Positions 1-8,436 of a DNA stretch of 64,000 nucleotides are shown here, in pieces. The DNA is from Paramoeba atlantica (taxonomy: Eukaryota > Discosea). Position numbers and translations under genes: made by a program. The notes beneath the pieces were generated by a model, which saw only the letters and a list, made by a program, of their open reading frames with translations, was not told where the DNA came from and ran no database searches. Numbering within the stretch: position 1 is the first letter of the stretch; the number at the start of each line of letters is the position of its first letter. The stretch is from the NCBI GenBank assembly GCA_977017575.1, contig CDRNVI010000067.1, positions 1-64,000 on the forward strand, given 5' to 3'.

Positions 1-178
1 CCCCTAGCCCCCCCTAGCCCCCCTAGCCTCCCGGGCCAATATTTATCATTTATTATGCATACTGTGTTCCTCTTTATACGTTCCTATGTTCCTCTTTCAC
101 TTTGTTTTCACTTTTTTCAACATTCGAGCGGTAGTATGCACATCGAGCGGTAGTATAAACACAACCACCGTAATTTGC
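1..178 (+). repeat. 3' part of dispersed repeat family X
   Basis: A C-rich stretch with CCCCTAG units is followed by TGTGTTCCTCTTTAT, a TTCACTTTTTTCAA tract and two copies of a TCGAGCGGTAGTAT unit ending in ACAACCACCG. The same order of blocks is found near 13.8-13.95 kb, 41.7 kb, 59.3-59.45 kb and, inverted, at 53.4-53.5 kb. The copy continues beyond the window. No coding potential is visible. The C-rich start resembles the GACCCCCC tracts inside the other copies and is better explained by them than by telomeric repeats. Confidence 0.7.
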
Positions 179-233
179 ACTTTTACTAGGCAGTTCCGTC
201 TTTATTAGACACTTTTACTAGTTACTCTTATCC

Positions 234-2157
234 ATGCTCCGTGTTCGACCTCTACCTGCTGCCTCAAGCCACTCGTTCGCGGTTCCATGTTGGCTCGCTA
301 AACATTCAAGATTAAGTGTTCCGAAAAAGATTGGTTACCTTACGCTCAATCCTCTGCGAATGTCAGTTTCGTCCATTGCGTCCTCCGATATTTCCCATTC
401 TACAAGTTTTTATCAAATTCGCTCTTGTCACGACTGGACAAACGCCTTCTTGCATCACAAAGAGGAAGGTGCTTCTCGAAAGAAAAAACTTAAAGAACGA
501 AGCAAGCTAATTCCCGACAAACATGCCTTTAAAAAAGACGAAAACCATAGCACCGACAAGAAGGAAAAGCATCATTCTAAAATGAAGACGAATAAGTACG
601 TAGGCGAACCTACTACACAGAAAGCGCGAACCCACACAGAAGCCATTTCTAAAGTACATGAAAAAGGCTCATTGACTACAGAAGCAAATCCTGCAGTGAA
701 CCTCTCGGCACGCAAAAGCACCCCACAAGAGCACTCCAAGACGACAAATTCTAAATTGATTACACCTCTGTCATCCGTAAAGGAGTCACAAAACTATGCA
801 AAGGCAAAAACTAAGGGACATCAAAAGAAAAAAGCTTCTTCCTCTGTTTCGACAGTAACTTTGTCCTCGGTTGCTAAGCCAATAGGGAAGAGAAGTGTAG
901 ATATGGTGTCTGAAGACGAACCTACATCAAAGGCCCCTACAAAAAGTAGTTCTCAGGCACATTCAACGGACGCTTCTGGTAGAAAAGAAAAATCTGCGAT
1001 GAACCCTCTGACACGCAAAAACAATTCACAAGGGCCCTCCAAGGTCACGAACTCTGAAGCAAAGGCGTCACAAACCTCCGCAAACGCGAAAGTTAAGGAA
1101 CAAAAGAAAAGGGGCTCCTTGCCCTGGTTCGATTGTAAAATTGTCTTCGGTTGCAAAGCCAATGTGGAAGAGCAGTGCAGATATGGCGTCCGTGAATATA
1201 CCTGCGCCAAAGGCTCATACAAAAACTAGCTCTGGGGAGCTTGCAAAGGCCGCTTTTACTAAGGAAGAAGAACCTGCCGTGAAGCTCAAGACACGTAAAC
1301 GCAATCCACAAAAACACTCCAAGGTGGCTATCATTGATGTAATTGCATCTTCGTCACCCATAGAGGAGTTACAATGCTTCGCAAATGTGAAAACGAAGAA
1401 AGAAAAGAAGAAAGCTTCTGCCCCTGTTTTGACTGCGGGGTCGCTTTCCATTGGGAAGACAATGGGGAAGAGTAGTGCAAATATGGCGTCTGTAGACGTA
1501 ACTGCACCAAAGGCTCATACCAAAATTAAATCTGAGACGCATGCGAAGGGTTCTTTTACTAAAGAAGCAAAACCTGCGGTGAACCTTTCTGCACGCAAAA
1601 ACAATCCGCAAGTAGAAAATTGTAAAGTGATTGCATCTCCGTCATCCGTAAAAGAATCACAAAATTCTGTGAAAACAAATGCTAAGGAAAAAAGCGTAGG
1701 TACTAAGAAAAAGCTTCCGCTCCTGTTTCGACATTGAAATCGCCTTCCATTGCAAAGCCCGTGAGGGAAAACAGTGCAGATATCGCGAAGAGCCCAAGAG
1801 AGCTCTCCTTGTCGTTTTTCTCCTTGCTCTGCTATTTGCGCCACAGGCTGTAAGATTGCCCACTTTCTACGTGTCTATGGCTTGGGAGGTATGCTTCTTT
1901 ACTCTTTTCTACATTTTGGCACTTCCGTGGCTTTATTGATTGCATTGTTGTTAGGAATCGATGTGATTGCTCTTTTTCGTTCCTATGATATTCCGCTAAC
2001 CGTGGCTACAGAACCCGAGGGAGACATGCTGACAAAGATTTGGTTTGCCGATGCTTTAAGCAACTCGTTTATTCCACTGTACCTTGCGTCCACGGTTTTG
2101 CTTTCTCCCTTTTATGCACCCACGCTAAGTCGTGCTGTACTGAATCTATTTAGGTAG
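234..2157 (+). pseudogene. FAM210/DUF1279-like gene with internal repeats, reading frame broken
   Basis: The start at 234 opens a basic, Ser/Thr-rich N-terminus that could be a mitochondrial targeting region. From about 595 to 1775 there are four to five tandem units of roughly 285-300 bp, each encoding a Lys-rich segment with recurring motifs such as SSVAKP, APKAHTK and NPQ. The frame changes near 1110 and is interrupted again near 1735 and 1790. The last part (1774-2157) encodes a hydrophobic domain with YGLGGMLLYSFLHFG and, at its end, YLASTVLLSPFYAP, which matches the DUF1279 domain of the intact neighbour at 2654-3391. The two genes are therefore tandem paralogues. I read this copy as a decaying gene; sequencing or assembly indels inside the tandem repeats are the main alternative, because the terminal domain itself is well preserved. 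Confidence 0.6.
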
Positions 2158-2653
2158 ATAGCATCATTAAATAGAGCTGCAACATGGCAAGGAATGAACC
2201 ATTTCATTCTCGTCACTTAGCACGAAGTAAAGAAATCCAGAGAAAATCATTTTTGGGAGTACTATGTTTCGTTGTATTTCGTAGTATTTCAACAATAGTT
2301 GCTTGTGCATACAATGTAGTTTAAAAATGTGTACAGATGTAGTTTAAAAACATGTAAAGAACGGTATATCTTCACGCCTTTTTTTTGGAGGCATACGTAG
2401 CAGTTGTCTGGAGGTGAGCAAATAAATTTCCAATATCTACTTTTGCATATTTTTTCGGGACACGAGCTCGGTCGAGCACAACTGGGCATTGATTTGTTTT
2501 TGCACAAGAACTTAAAATCAGTAATGTGATCATGCACAAGTAAGCGTATCATACTGTATTCGGGCATGTAAAACTTGTAATACATGGGATATTTCAAGCG
2601 TAATTTTGTACAGTCCAGGTCAGGTTTATTATTCCCTAAACGTATTACCACCA
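2158..2653 (+). other. intergenic region between FAM210-like paralogues
   Basis: AT-rich sequence without a credible gene. It presumably contains the 3' end of the broken gene and the 5' leader of the next. CAG triplets at about 2613 and 2621 preceding a short pyrimidine-rich stretch are possible acceptor sites before the start at 2654. Confidence 0.4.
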
Positions 2654-3391
2654 ATGCTACGCGCTATTCCGAGCCGAATGTCGCATCGTGCCGCTTTTCG
2701 TTGTGTTGCAGGACATACACGTACATGTACGTTCGCCATGCAGGCTACACATTTTAGACGCCATAGCGTTATCCCACACCCGTTCGGTAACGTGCAAAAG
2801 AAACCATTGGTATCCTTGCAACTCCGTTGGAAATCGTCGCTAAACATTCCCATCTCTTCATCCCTTTCAAACAAGGGAGTTATGCAGCAGAAAAAGAAAA
2901 CCTGCTTGAAAAAGACGAAATCCAGCGACACGAATACGGCTGCCACAGAAACTATTGCGCCGAACAATGACGCCTCTAGGCAGAACGATTTTCAGACAAA
3001 ATCGACACAACTTCATACCGACTCAGCTGCTTCGATGAATTCGCAAACCGCTCCATCATCCGGCGACCCTGCCACATTGTGTTCACCCTCACTTATGGAC
3101 CAGGTGCGTAAGTATGGTTTGGGAGGCTTTCTCCTGTATTCTCTTATTCACTTCTTCTCCATGCTGCTTCTATTAGCGCTGATAGGGCTCGGTGTTGACC
3201 TTATCGGGCTCGCAAGATCTTACAATCTTCCCCTTCCTTTGGAAAGTTCTCCGGGAGGTGATCTTTTGACTCTTTTCGTATTCTGTATTGCACTGAACAA
3301 ACTTTTTGTTCCATTACATGTCTCACTCACACTCGTTCTTGCTCCACGATATGCACCCTTACTATCAAAGTGGGCTCGTTCCTTATTTTAG
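2654..3391 (+). CDS. FAM210-like (DUF1279) probable mitochondrial membrane protein
   Basis: The protein has 245 residues from the ATG at 2654; an upstream in-frame TTG is not a credible start. The N-terminus (MLRAIPSRMSHRAAFR and onward) is rich in Arg and Ser and lacks acidic residues, which suits a mitochondrial presequence. A polar linker of about 80 residues follows. The C-terminal 100 residues carry KYGLGGFLLYSLIHFF, a long hydrophobic helix, a GVDLIGLARSYNLP segment and a second hydrophobic segment with VPLHVSLTLVLAPRYAP. This is the order seen in the DUF1279/FAM210 family, whose animal members are mitochondrial inner-membrane proteins linked to mitochondrial translation and erythroid development. 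The function here is inferred only from that family. The gene follows its broken paralogue on the same strand. Confidence 0.6.
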   Translation: MLRAIPSRMSHRAAFRCVAGHTRTCTFAMQATHFRRHSVIPHPFGNVQKKPLVSLQLRWKSSLNIPISSSLSNKGVMQQKKKTCLKKTKSSDTNTAATETIAPNNDASRQNDFQTKSTQLHTDSAASMNSQTAPSSGDPATLCSPSLMDQVRKYGLGGFLLYSLIHFFSMLLLLALIGLGVDLIGLARSYNLPLPLESSPGGDLLTLFVFCIALNKLFVPLHVSLTLVLAPRYAPLLSKWARSLF

Positions 3392-3671
3392 ACCCCCCTC
3401 TTATCTTTTTCTATTCTTAGCATTTTTTCCTCCTCTTCATTACGGCCCATGTGTCGTTACACACTATGTTATCTCATTTTTTAAAACAACGCACAGATAT
3501 CAAACCAAAACTCCTCCCCCCCCCCACCTTCCTCTTTCCTAACCCCTTTCCCCCTTTTCTCCCCATTCGCTACCCCCCATCTCTCTACTCCCTACCCTCT
3601 CCCTTTTCCATTCCACACCACCCACCCTCTATCTAACCCGCCTTACCCCCTTTTTCGCCTCCCCACCCCCC
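3392..3671 (+). promoter_or_regulatory. long pyrimidine-rich leader upstream of the permease gene
   Basis: About 200 bp directly before the ATG at 3672 are almost purely C and T on the coding strand, including runs of eight or more C. Other genes here have shorter pyrimidine tracts before their starts. The tract may act as the polypyrimidine signal for splice-acceptor choice, but its length and C-richness are unusual and could also reflect a C-skewed composition that continues into the first third of the gene. Confidence 0.45.
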
Positions 3672-5093
3672 ATGACCTCTTCCTCCTCCCCCCTCCCCCC
3701 TCAGGAGGCACAACTCCACCACGCGGTATCCCCCCCCCACGACAACAACAGTGACACTAACGACAACACCCCGGACGACACCCACCGCAACGCCACCATC
3801 GCCTCCACCGCGGCCCACATCCTCTGCACCATGATCGGCGGCGGCCTGCTCTCCCTCCCGCTGGCCTTCGCCCAGGCCTCCCTGCTCCCCGGCATCCTCA
3901 TCACCCTCCTCAACGCCCTCCTCGCCTGCCTCTCCGTCTACTTCATCTGCAAGAGCTGCGACGCCACGCAGGTCTACTCCTTCCGCGGCCTCATCCTCCG
4001 CGCCTTCCCCCACACCAACCCGAAGCTCCTGGGGATCCTCACCGAGGGCCTCATCCTTGCCTGCAACACCTTCATCCTGATGATCTACACCACCGTGATC
4101 ACCGACGCGATGCCCGACCTGTGCCACGGGCTGTGGGGGGGCGGGGTGTGGTCCACCAAGTGGTTCTGGATGCTCACCTGCGGGGGGGTGTTCGTGGTGC
4201 TGAGCCCGATACGACGGCTGCACGAGCTGCTGGTGGTCTCCATCCTCGGGTTCGTCGCGATGATCGTGGTGTGCCTGGTGGCGTATGTGCATCTCGGGGA
4301 GGTGAGCGTGTTCCCGAGCGGGGGGGAGTTGGAGTGGTTTACGCTCGGGGATGGGGTTTTGCCGGCGTTCGCGGTGGTGTGTGCGGCGTATACGTTTCAT
4401 ATGAATATCCCGCCGTTGTATGGGGAGTTAAAGAACCCCACGACGGGACGGATGATGACCGCGACGGTGCTGTCGGTGGCGATTGGCGCAGCGATGTATA
4501 TCTCGGTGGGGGTTTGTGTGTATGTGGCGTTTGGGAAGAGTGTGGTGATGTCCGCGGCGGCGGGGGGGAACTACCTGCGGCATTTCTCGGATACCCATGG
4601 GTGGGCGAATGCGGCGCGTGGGATGATTGTGTTTCACATTATTTGCGCGTTTCCGATTTTTGCCATCGTCGCGCGACGCTCGTGGTACATTATGATGACG
4701 GGGAACGAGCAGGAAGAAAGTTTGTGGAAGCGAGTGGTGATGGGAGTGACTTTGGTCGTGTTCGCGGTGTGCATCACGTTGGTGATTCCGGGACTGGGGG
4801 TACTGATGGCGTTCACCGGGGCCCTGTTCGGGACCTCCATTGAGTTTATCCTCCCTGCCCTGTTTTACTATCGGTTGCACGGCTCAAAGCCGTTGGAGAA
4901 CAGGCACGCGGAGGAAACCACGGAAGAAAAGGCAGGCGAAGTTGCGATCCCTTGCGAGCCCGTAAAGAAGACGTCGTTGGTACAAGTCGCCGTGGGAAGT
5001 CGAGGGATGCGCTATGCTGCCATTGCCGTGGCACTTTTCGGGGTGGTGGATATGGGAGCTAGCCTTGCGGTAGTGATTAAGGATTTGTGTTAG
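3672..5093 (+). CDS. amino acid/auxin permease family transporter
   Basis: The 473-residue protein has a polar N-terminus of about 35 residues followed by roughly eleven hydrophobic segments. The first one contains ILCTMIGGGLLSLPLAFAQA, which is the conserved glycine-rich first helix of the AAAP (SLC36/SLC38-like) family. Later features are IRRLHELLVVSILGFVA and AYTFHMNIPPLYGELK, matching the family pattern in which a helix ends near a P-Y-EL motif. The likely role is proton- or sodium-coupled uptake of amino acids at the plasma membrane or an endomembrane; the substrate cannot be told. The first third of the gene uses C-ending codons almost exclusively, and the middle third shifts to G-ending codons. 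A long GC-rich reading frame on the opposite strand is a by-product of that composition. Confidence 0.9.
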   Translation: MTSSSSPLPPQEAQLHHAVSPPHDNNSDTNDNTPDDTHRNATIASTAAHILCTMIGGGLLSLPLAFAQASLLPGILITLLNALLACLSVYFICKSCDATQVYSFRGLILRAFPHTNPKLLGILTEGLILACNTFILMIYTTVITDAMPDLCHGLWGGGVWSTKWFWMLTCGGVFVVLSPIRRLHELLVVSILGFVAMIVVCLVAYVHLGEVSVFPSGGELEWFTLGDGVLPAFAVVCAAYTFHMNIPPLYGELKNPTTGRMMTATVLSVAIGAAMYISVGVCVYVAFGKSVVMSAAAGGNYLRHFSDTHGWANAARGMIVFHIICAFPIFAIVARRSWYIMMTGNEQEESLWKRVVMGVTLVVFAVCITLVIPGLGVLMAFTGALFGTSIEFILPALFYYRLHGSKPLENRHAEETTEEKAGEVAIPCEPVKKTSLVQVAVGSRGMRYAAIAVALFGVVDMGASLAVVIKDLC

Positions 5094-5488
5094 AAATAGT
5101 AAATCATGAGGTAATGTACTTGGACTAAAACGGTGTTAAGAGAATGTAAGTCGATGAGCGTAAAAATCAGTTTGGGCGGTTTTCCTTTAGTATCTTTCGT
5201 GTCAGCTAAAATTTTCATGGTTACTGTATTTATTTTTATAAGCACCTAGTAAAAAGTTATCCCATTATTTCTTTTCCCAAAGACGATTTCATCTGATTCT
5301 TTAACATTTGAACTGCATTTCTTCAAAAATTTCATTTTTACACTATTATTACATGCTTTTTGTTCCTTTGTTTTTTGGGCTAGCTTCAGTGGCCTTCGCA
5401 CCGTCCCATCAAACTTCACTTTTTAGCTGTTACCTCTTTTATTGAATGCCGTCTTGCATTTCATTTTTGACACTTTTTTTCTTCCTTC
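5094..5488 (+). other. intergenic region between permease and LRR1
   Basis: AT-rich and without a convincing reading frame. Two pyrimidine tracts ending in AG (GGGCTAG near 5383 and CACTTTTTAG near 5427) lie 60-105 nt before the LRR1 start and are candidate splice acceptors. Nothing else is seen. Confidence 0.4.
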
Positions 5489-6379
5489 ATGTGCCACGTT
5501 CTTTGTAAGGACGACGGTTCGGATCTTAAACTTGGACGGGTTAATCTTTCACTCGTTCCGCAGGAGATTCTTATGGAGCGCTTTATTGATGGGTTGCATG
5601 TCACACCACCGTCTTGGAAGTTTACGAAGAAACGATATTTAGGACTTTCCTCTACCCATGTATCGATTTGCACCTGGGAAGGCATTATTTGCGACAAGGA
5701 TCAAATCGTTCGGCGGGTTCTTTCTGGTAGTCATAATCTTGCAGGATCCTTGCATTATCAGTATTTGCCTCGAGGTGTCCACGAGCTCCGAATTGGTCGC
5801 AAGGGACCTGATATTAGCGGAGATCTTGATTTGCTATTTCTTCCCGAATCATTAAAAATAATGTCGGTACAAGGCAATGCACATAACAGCACAATCTCAC
5901 TGGGAAGTCTTCCTAGCTCGTTAACTCTTTTAAACGTTTCCGACAATCAACTCCACGGAGAGCTTGATCTCACACATTTGCCGGATAATTTAACGCATTT
6001 GCTACTCAATATGAATCTATTTTCAGGTAGTATTTCTCTTACCCAACTACCAGAAAAATTGAAAGTGTTACGACTAGACCATAATCATATTGAAGGCCCT
6101 GTAGATCTCACTTCTCTTCCCCCGAACTTGACAGATCTGATCCTTGTGCAAAACAGGTTTTCCGGCACCATCTCCCTAGAAAAGCTTCCTCTAAGTCTTC
6201 TGAGGATGCGGCTAGATACGAATCGTTTGCAAGGCCCTCTGAATCTACAACCTTTGGCACGTTACGAATTTCTTTTTGGTTTCTCGTTCTTGGAAAATTA
6301 CTTTTCAAAAGACGATGCAGCGACCGCTCCATATGGGTTTCAATTAGGATCCCAGCGTCAACCTCTAAAGAAGTGCTGA
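5489..6379 (+). CDS. leucine-rich-repeat protein, LRR family member 1
   Basis: The 296-residue protein is the longest of five related LRR proteins in the window. Residues 28-75 form a cap with CTWEGIIC at 61-68, similar to the N-terminal cap of plant-type LRR proteins. About eight repeats of 21-23 residues follow, with the pattern LPxxLxxLxLxxNxFSGxxxL. No signal peptide, transmembrane helix or kinase domain is visible, so it is probably a soluble intracellular recognition or scaffold protein; no partner can be named. The C-terminal 35 residues differ from those of the other four paralogues, and the stop lies 18 bp before a transposon-like repeat. An altered end caused by that insertion is possible. 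Confidence 0.8.
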   Translation: MCHVLCKDDGSDLKLGRVNLSLVPQEILMERFIDGLHVTPPSWKFTKKRYLGLSSTHVSICTWEGIICDKDQIVRRVLSGSHNLAGSLHYQYLPRGVHELRIGRKGPDISGDLDLLFLPESLKIMSVQGNAHNSTISLGSLPSSLTLLNVSDNQLHGELDLTHLPDNLTHLLLNMNLFSGSISLTQLPEKLKVLRLDHNHIEGPVDLTSLPPNLTDLILVQNRFSGTISLEKLPLSLLRMRLDTNRLQGPLNLQPLARYEFLFGFSFLENYFSKDDAATAPYGFQLGSQRQPLKKC

Positions 6380-6397
6380 AAGCACGTTTCACGAGTA

Positions 6398-7038
6398 CCG
6401 TATACCCCCCCAGTAGTAGACCCCCCCAGTAACAAGGATTTGACCCTTTTTTGGCCGACCCCCAGTAACAAGGATTTGGCTCGGGAGGGTCGCTGGAGGG
6501 GGGAGGGGGTGTTTGAGGGGGGTGCGGGCGGTTGCGCGGGAGCGAATTGCGTAGTTGCGGGATTGGCTGGACAGAAAATCAACGCTCTCATGAACAAAAA
6601 AGACCTTTTCCCACCAAAAAAGCATACCCCCCAGTAACAAGGATTTGGCTCGGGAGGGTCGCTGGAGGGGGGGAGGGGGTGTTTGAGGGGGGTGCGGGCG
6701 GTTGCGCGGGAGCGAATTGCGTAGTTGCGGGATTGGCTGGACAGAAAATCAACGCTCTCATGAACAAAAAAGACCTTTTCCCACCAAAAAAGCATACCCC
6801 CCAGTAACAAGGACTTGGCTCGGGAGGGTCGCTGGAGAGGGGGAGGGGGTGTTTGAGGGGGGTGCGGGCGGTTGCGCGGGAGCGAATTGCGTAGTTGCGG
6901 GATTGGCTGGACAGAAAATCAACGCTCTCATGAACAAAAAAGACCTTTTCTCACCAAAAAAGCATACCCCCCAGTAACAAGGATTTGATCATTTTGGTCC
7001 AAAATCGATTCTTACACTGGGGAGGGGGTACAGGGTAT
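6398..7038. repeat. transposon-like repeat H with three 170-bp tandem units
   Basis: Three near-identical 170-bp units start at about 6461, 6630 and 6800, each beginning CCCAGTAACAAGGATTTGG and ending with a block around CCACCAAAAAAGCATACCC. Three further copies of the CCCAGTAACAAGG start occur at the edges. The array is bounded by CGTATACCCCCCAGTA at the left and, less perfectly, by its inverse at the right. A single-unit relative lies at 37.87-38.12 kb, where the right border GGGGGGTATACGG is a good inverse of this left border. I infer a short terminal-inverted-repeat element whose interior has been tandemly amplified here. The open frames across it are spurious. Confidence 0.75.
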
Positions 7039-7148
7039 AGGAATGTGTTTTTGCGAATAATAGTAGAGGGGCAAGTAAAGTTTAAGAAGATTATAGATAT
7101 ATACACCTTTTTCTTTGCCTTTTGTTTAGCACACTTACTATCACCCGA

Positions 7149-8297
7149 ATGTCCATAAGACCATCTCATGCCTCTTTTTCAAGGCTTCCGCCCAACTTCG
7201 TCTTTTTGAATAGGACTCGATCTCAATCCACCCTTACATCACCTACTCCTCATTTGTTAGGGGCATTGACTTCTGCCTCTCCTCACAATAAAATTCCCGT
7301 GACTCGTTCCGACGCTGGAGATTACGTGCGGCATTATTTCCGACCTGAACTGGCTATTCCGGGCCTGAAACCCTCTTTGAATATTGTAGACTTGGGGGCC
7401 ATTCACGGAGAGAACCTCCATGAGGCCTACACCTTTCAGGACTTTACTTTAGCCGAGTTAGAGGCGACGGGGGATAAGCTGCTTGGGTGGCGTGTCCAGG
7501 GAAACAGCGAGGCGACGCGCCGAAAACTTCACTACCGCGAGCTCTATTGTGGCCCATTGCTGCGCTCCATGACGCGAAACTACCACGAACCCACGGAATG
7601 CACAAAACAAGCCAATGAGACTAAATCAACGAATGAAACCACCGTTCCAGATGATTCCACCCCGATATTAAAAACAAGCGAAAACGAACACAAAAACACC
7701 GAAAAAACATCTGCAGAGCCCGCGGCTTCGAAATCACTCACTCCAACGCAAACACTCAAATGCTCTCTGCCCAACACAGCGGAGTGCCGCCCCTCTGTCT
7801 CTCGCCACGGCCTCCTGGACGCGGAGCTGCACGTCGCGTTCCGCATCTACGACCCCGTGATTCCCTCCTTGCTTGCGCCCGGGGAGATTAACGAGTACCT
7901 TGGGGTGATGTATCCCGTGCTGGAGCTCACCGCATGTCGGTACCCCCTGCGCCCCACCAACGTACCCGCCCATGTGGCGGATATGGCCGGCGCAGGGTTT
8001 GTGTTTTTCGGGGACCCAATCCCAAGCGAGAAGTGGGCAGGGCTCGAACTCAGCGAGCTCAAAGCTGTGCTGCTGCACAATAATATCCCTGTGGCGATTG
8101 GGAAGAGTTCCGCCGTCGTGGGTACGGTAATGAGTGCGATTAAATTTATCGCACGCCATTTGAAAAGTCGTCCACGGCCGCTCCAGGAGAACCAGGTGGT
8201 GTTGTGTGGCTCCATGGGGTGCACACAGGTGAAACCGGGGCACATCACGGCGCACTACGGCCCACTGGGGTGTGTAGAGGCGTTGGTGGATGAGTAA
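7149..8297 (+). CDS. 2-keto-4-pentenoate hydratase-like protein (FAH superfamily)
   Basis: The first ATG after a TTTAG acceptor-like site at 7129 is at 7149, giving 382 residues. The N-terminal 60 residues are Ser/Arg-rich and may be a mitochondrial presequence. The C-terminal half contains GFVFFGDPIP, IPVAIGKSSAVVGTVMSAIK and VVLCGSMGCTQVKPGH ending in AHYGPLGCVE. This order (an FVLG-like strand, a G-x-G-A-x-V-LG-like segment, a V-L-x-G-x-P/GD block and a FGPLG block) is that of MhpD-type hydratases, which add water to 2-hydroxypenta-2,4-dienoate in aromatic ring breakdown. A polar insertion of about 60 residues (roughly residues 155-215) interrupts the domain and is not usual. The real substrate in this organism is unknown. 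Confidence 0.8.
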   Translation: MSIRPSHASFSRLPPNFVFLNRTRSQSTLTSPTPHLLGALTSASPHNKIPVTRSDAGDYVRHYFRPELAIPGLKPSLNIVDLGAIHGENLHEAYTFQDFTLAELEATGDKLLGWRVQGNSEATRRKLHYRELYCGPLLRSMTRNYHEPTECTKQANETKSTNETTVPDDSTPILKTSENEHKNTEKTSAEPAASKSLTPTQTLKCSLPNTAECRPSVSRHGLLDAELHVAFRIYDPVIPSLLAPGEINEYLGVMYPVLELTACRYPLRPTNVPAHVADMAGAGFVFFGDPIPSEKWAGLELSELKAVLLHNNIPVAIGKSSAVVGTVMSAIKFIARHLKSRPRPLQENQVVLCGSMGCTQVKPGHITAHYGPLGCVEALVDE

Positions 8298-8436
8298 CAG
8301 TTTTTTAAACCACCATGGATTATGCCAGCTAGGCCAAGTACTTTAGCGACACATAAAAACATTTGAAACACCTTGGCTTTTTATTTACCCTTTTTCAACT
8401 TAGTGCTTGATTTTCTTGCTCCTCATTTTTATCCTA

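Noticed and set aside
1-30. CCCCTAG units as telomeric repeat
   Set aside because: Only three irregular units, and the same kind of C-rich tract occurs inside repeat X copies far from any end.
3633-4400. Long minus-strand frame opposite the permease
   Set aside because: His/Arg/Pro-rich product of GC-rich antisense codons; the + strand protein has clear family motifs.
4121-4843. Second + strand frame within the permease gene
   Set aside because: Gly/Val/Arg-rich shift frame explained by G-rich codons of the real gene.
6440-6977. Overlapping Gly-rich frames in the 170-bp array
   Set aside because: They repeat with the DNA unit (170 bp, not a multiple of three) and change frame at each unit.
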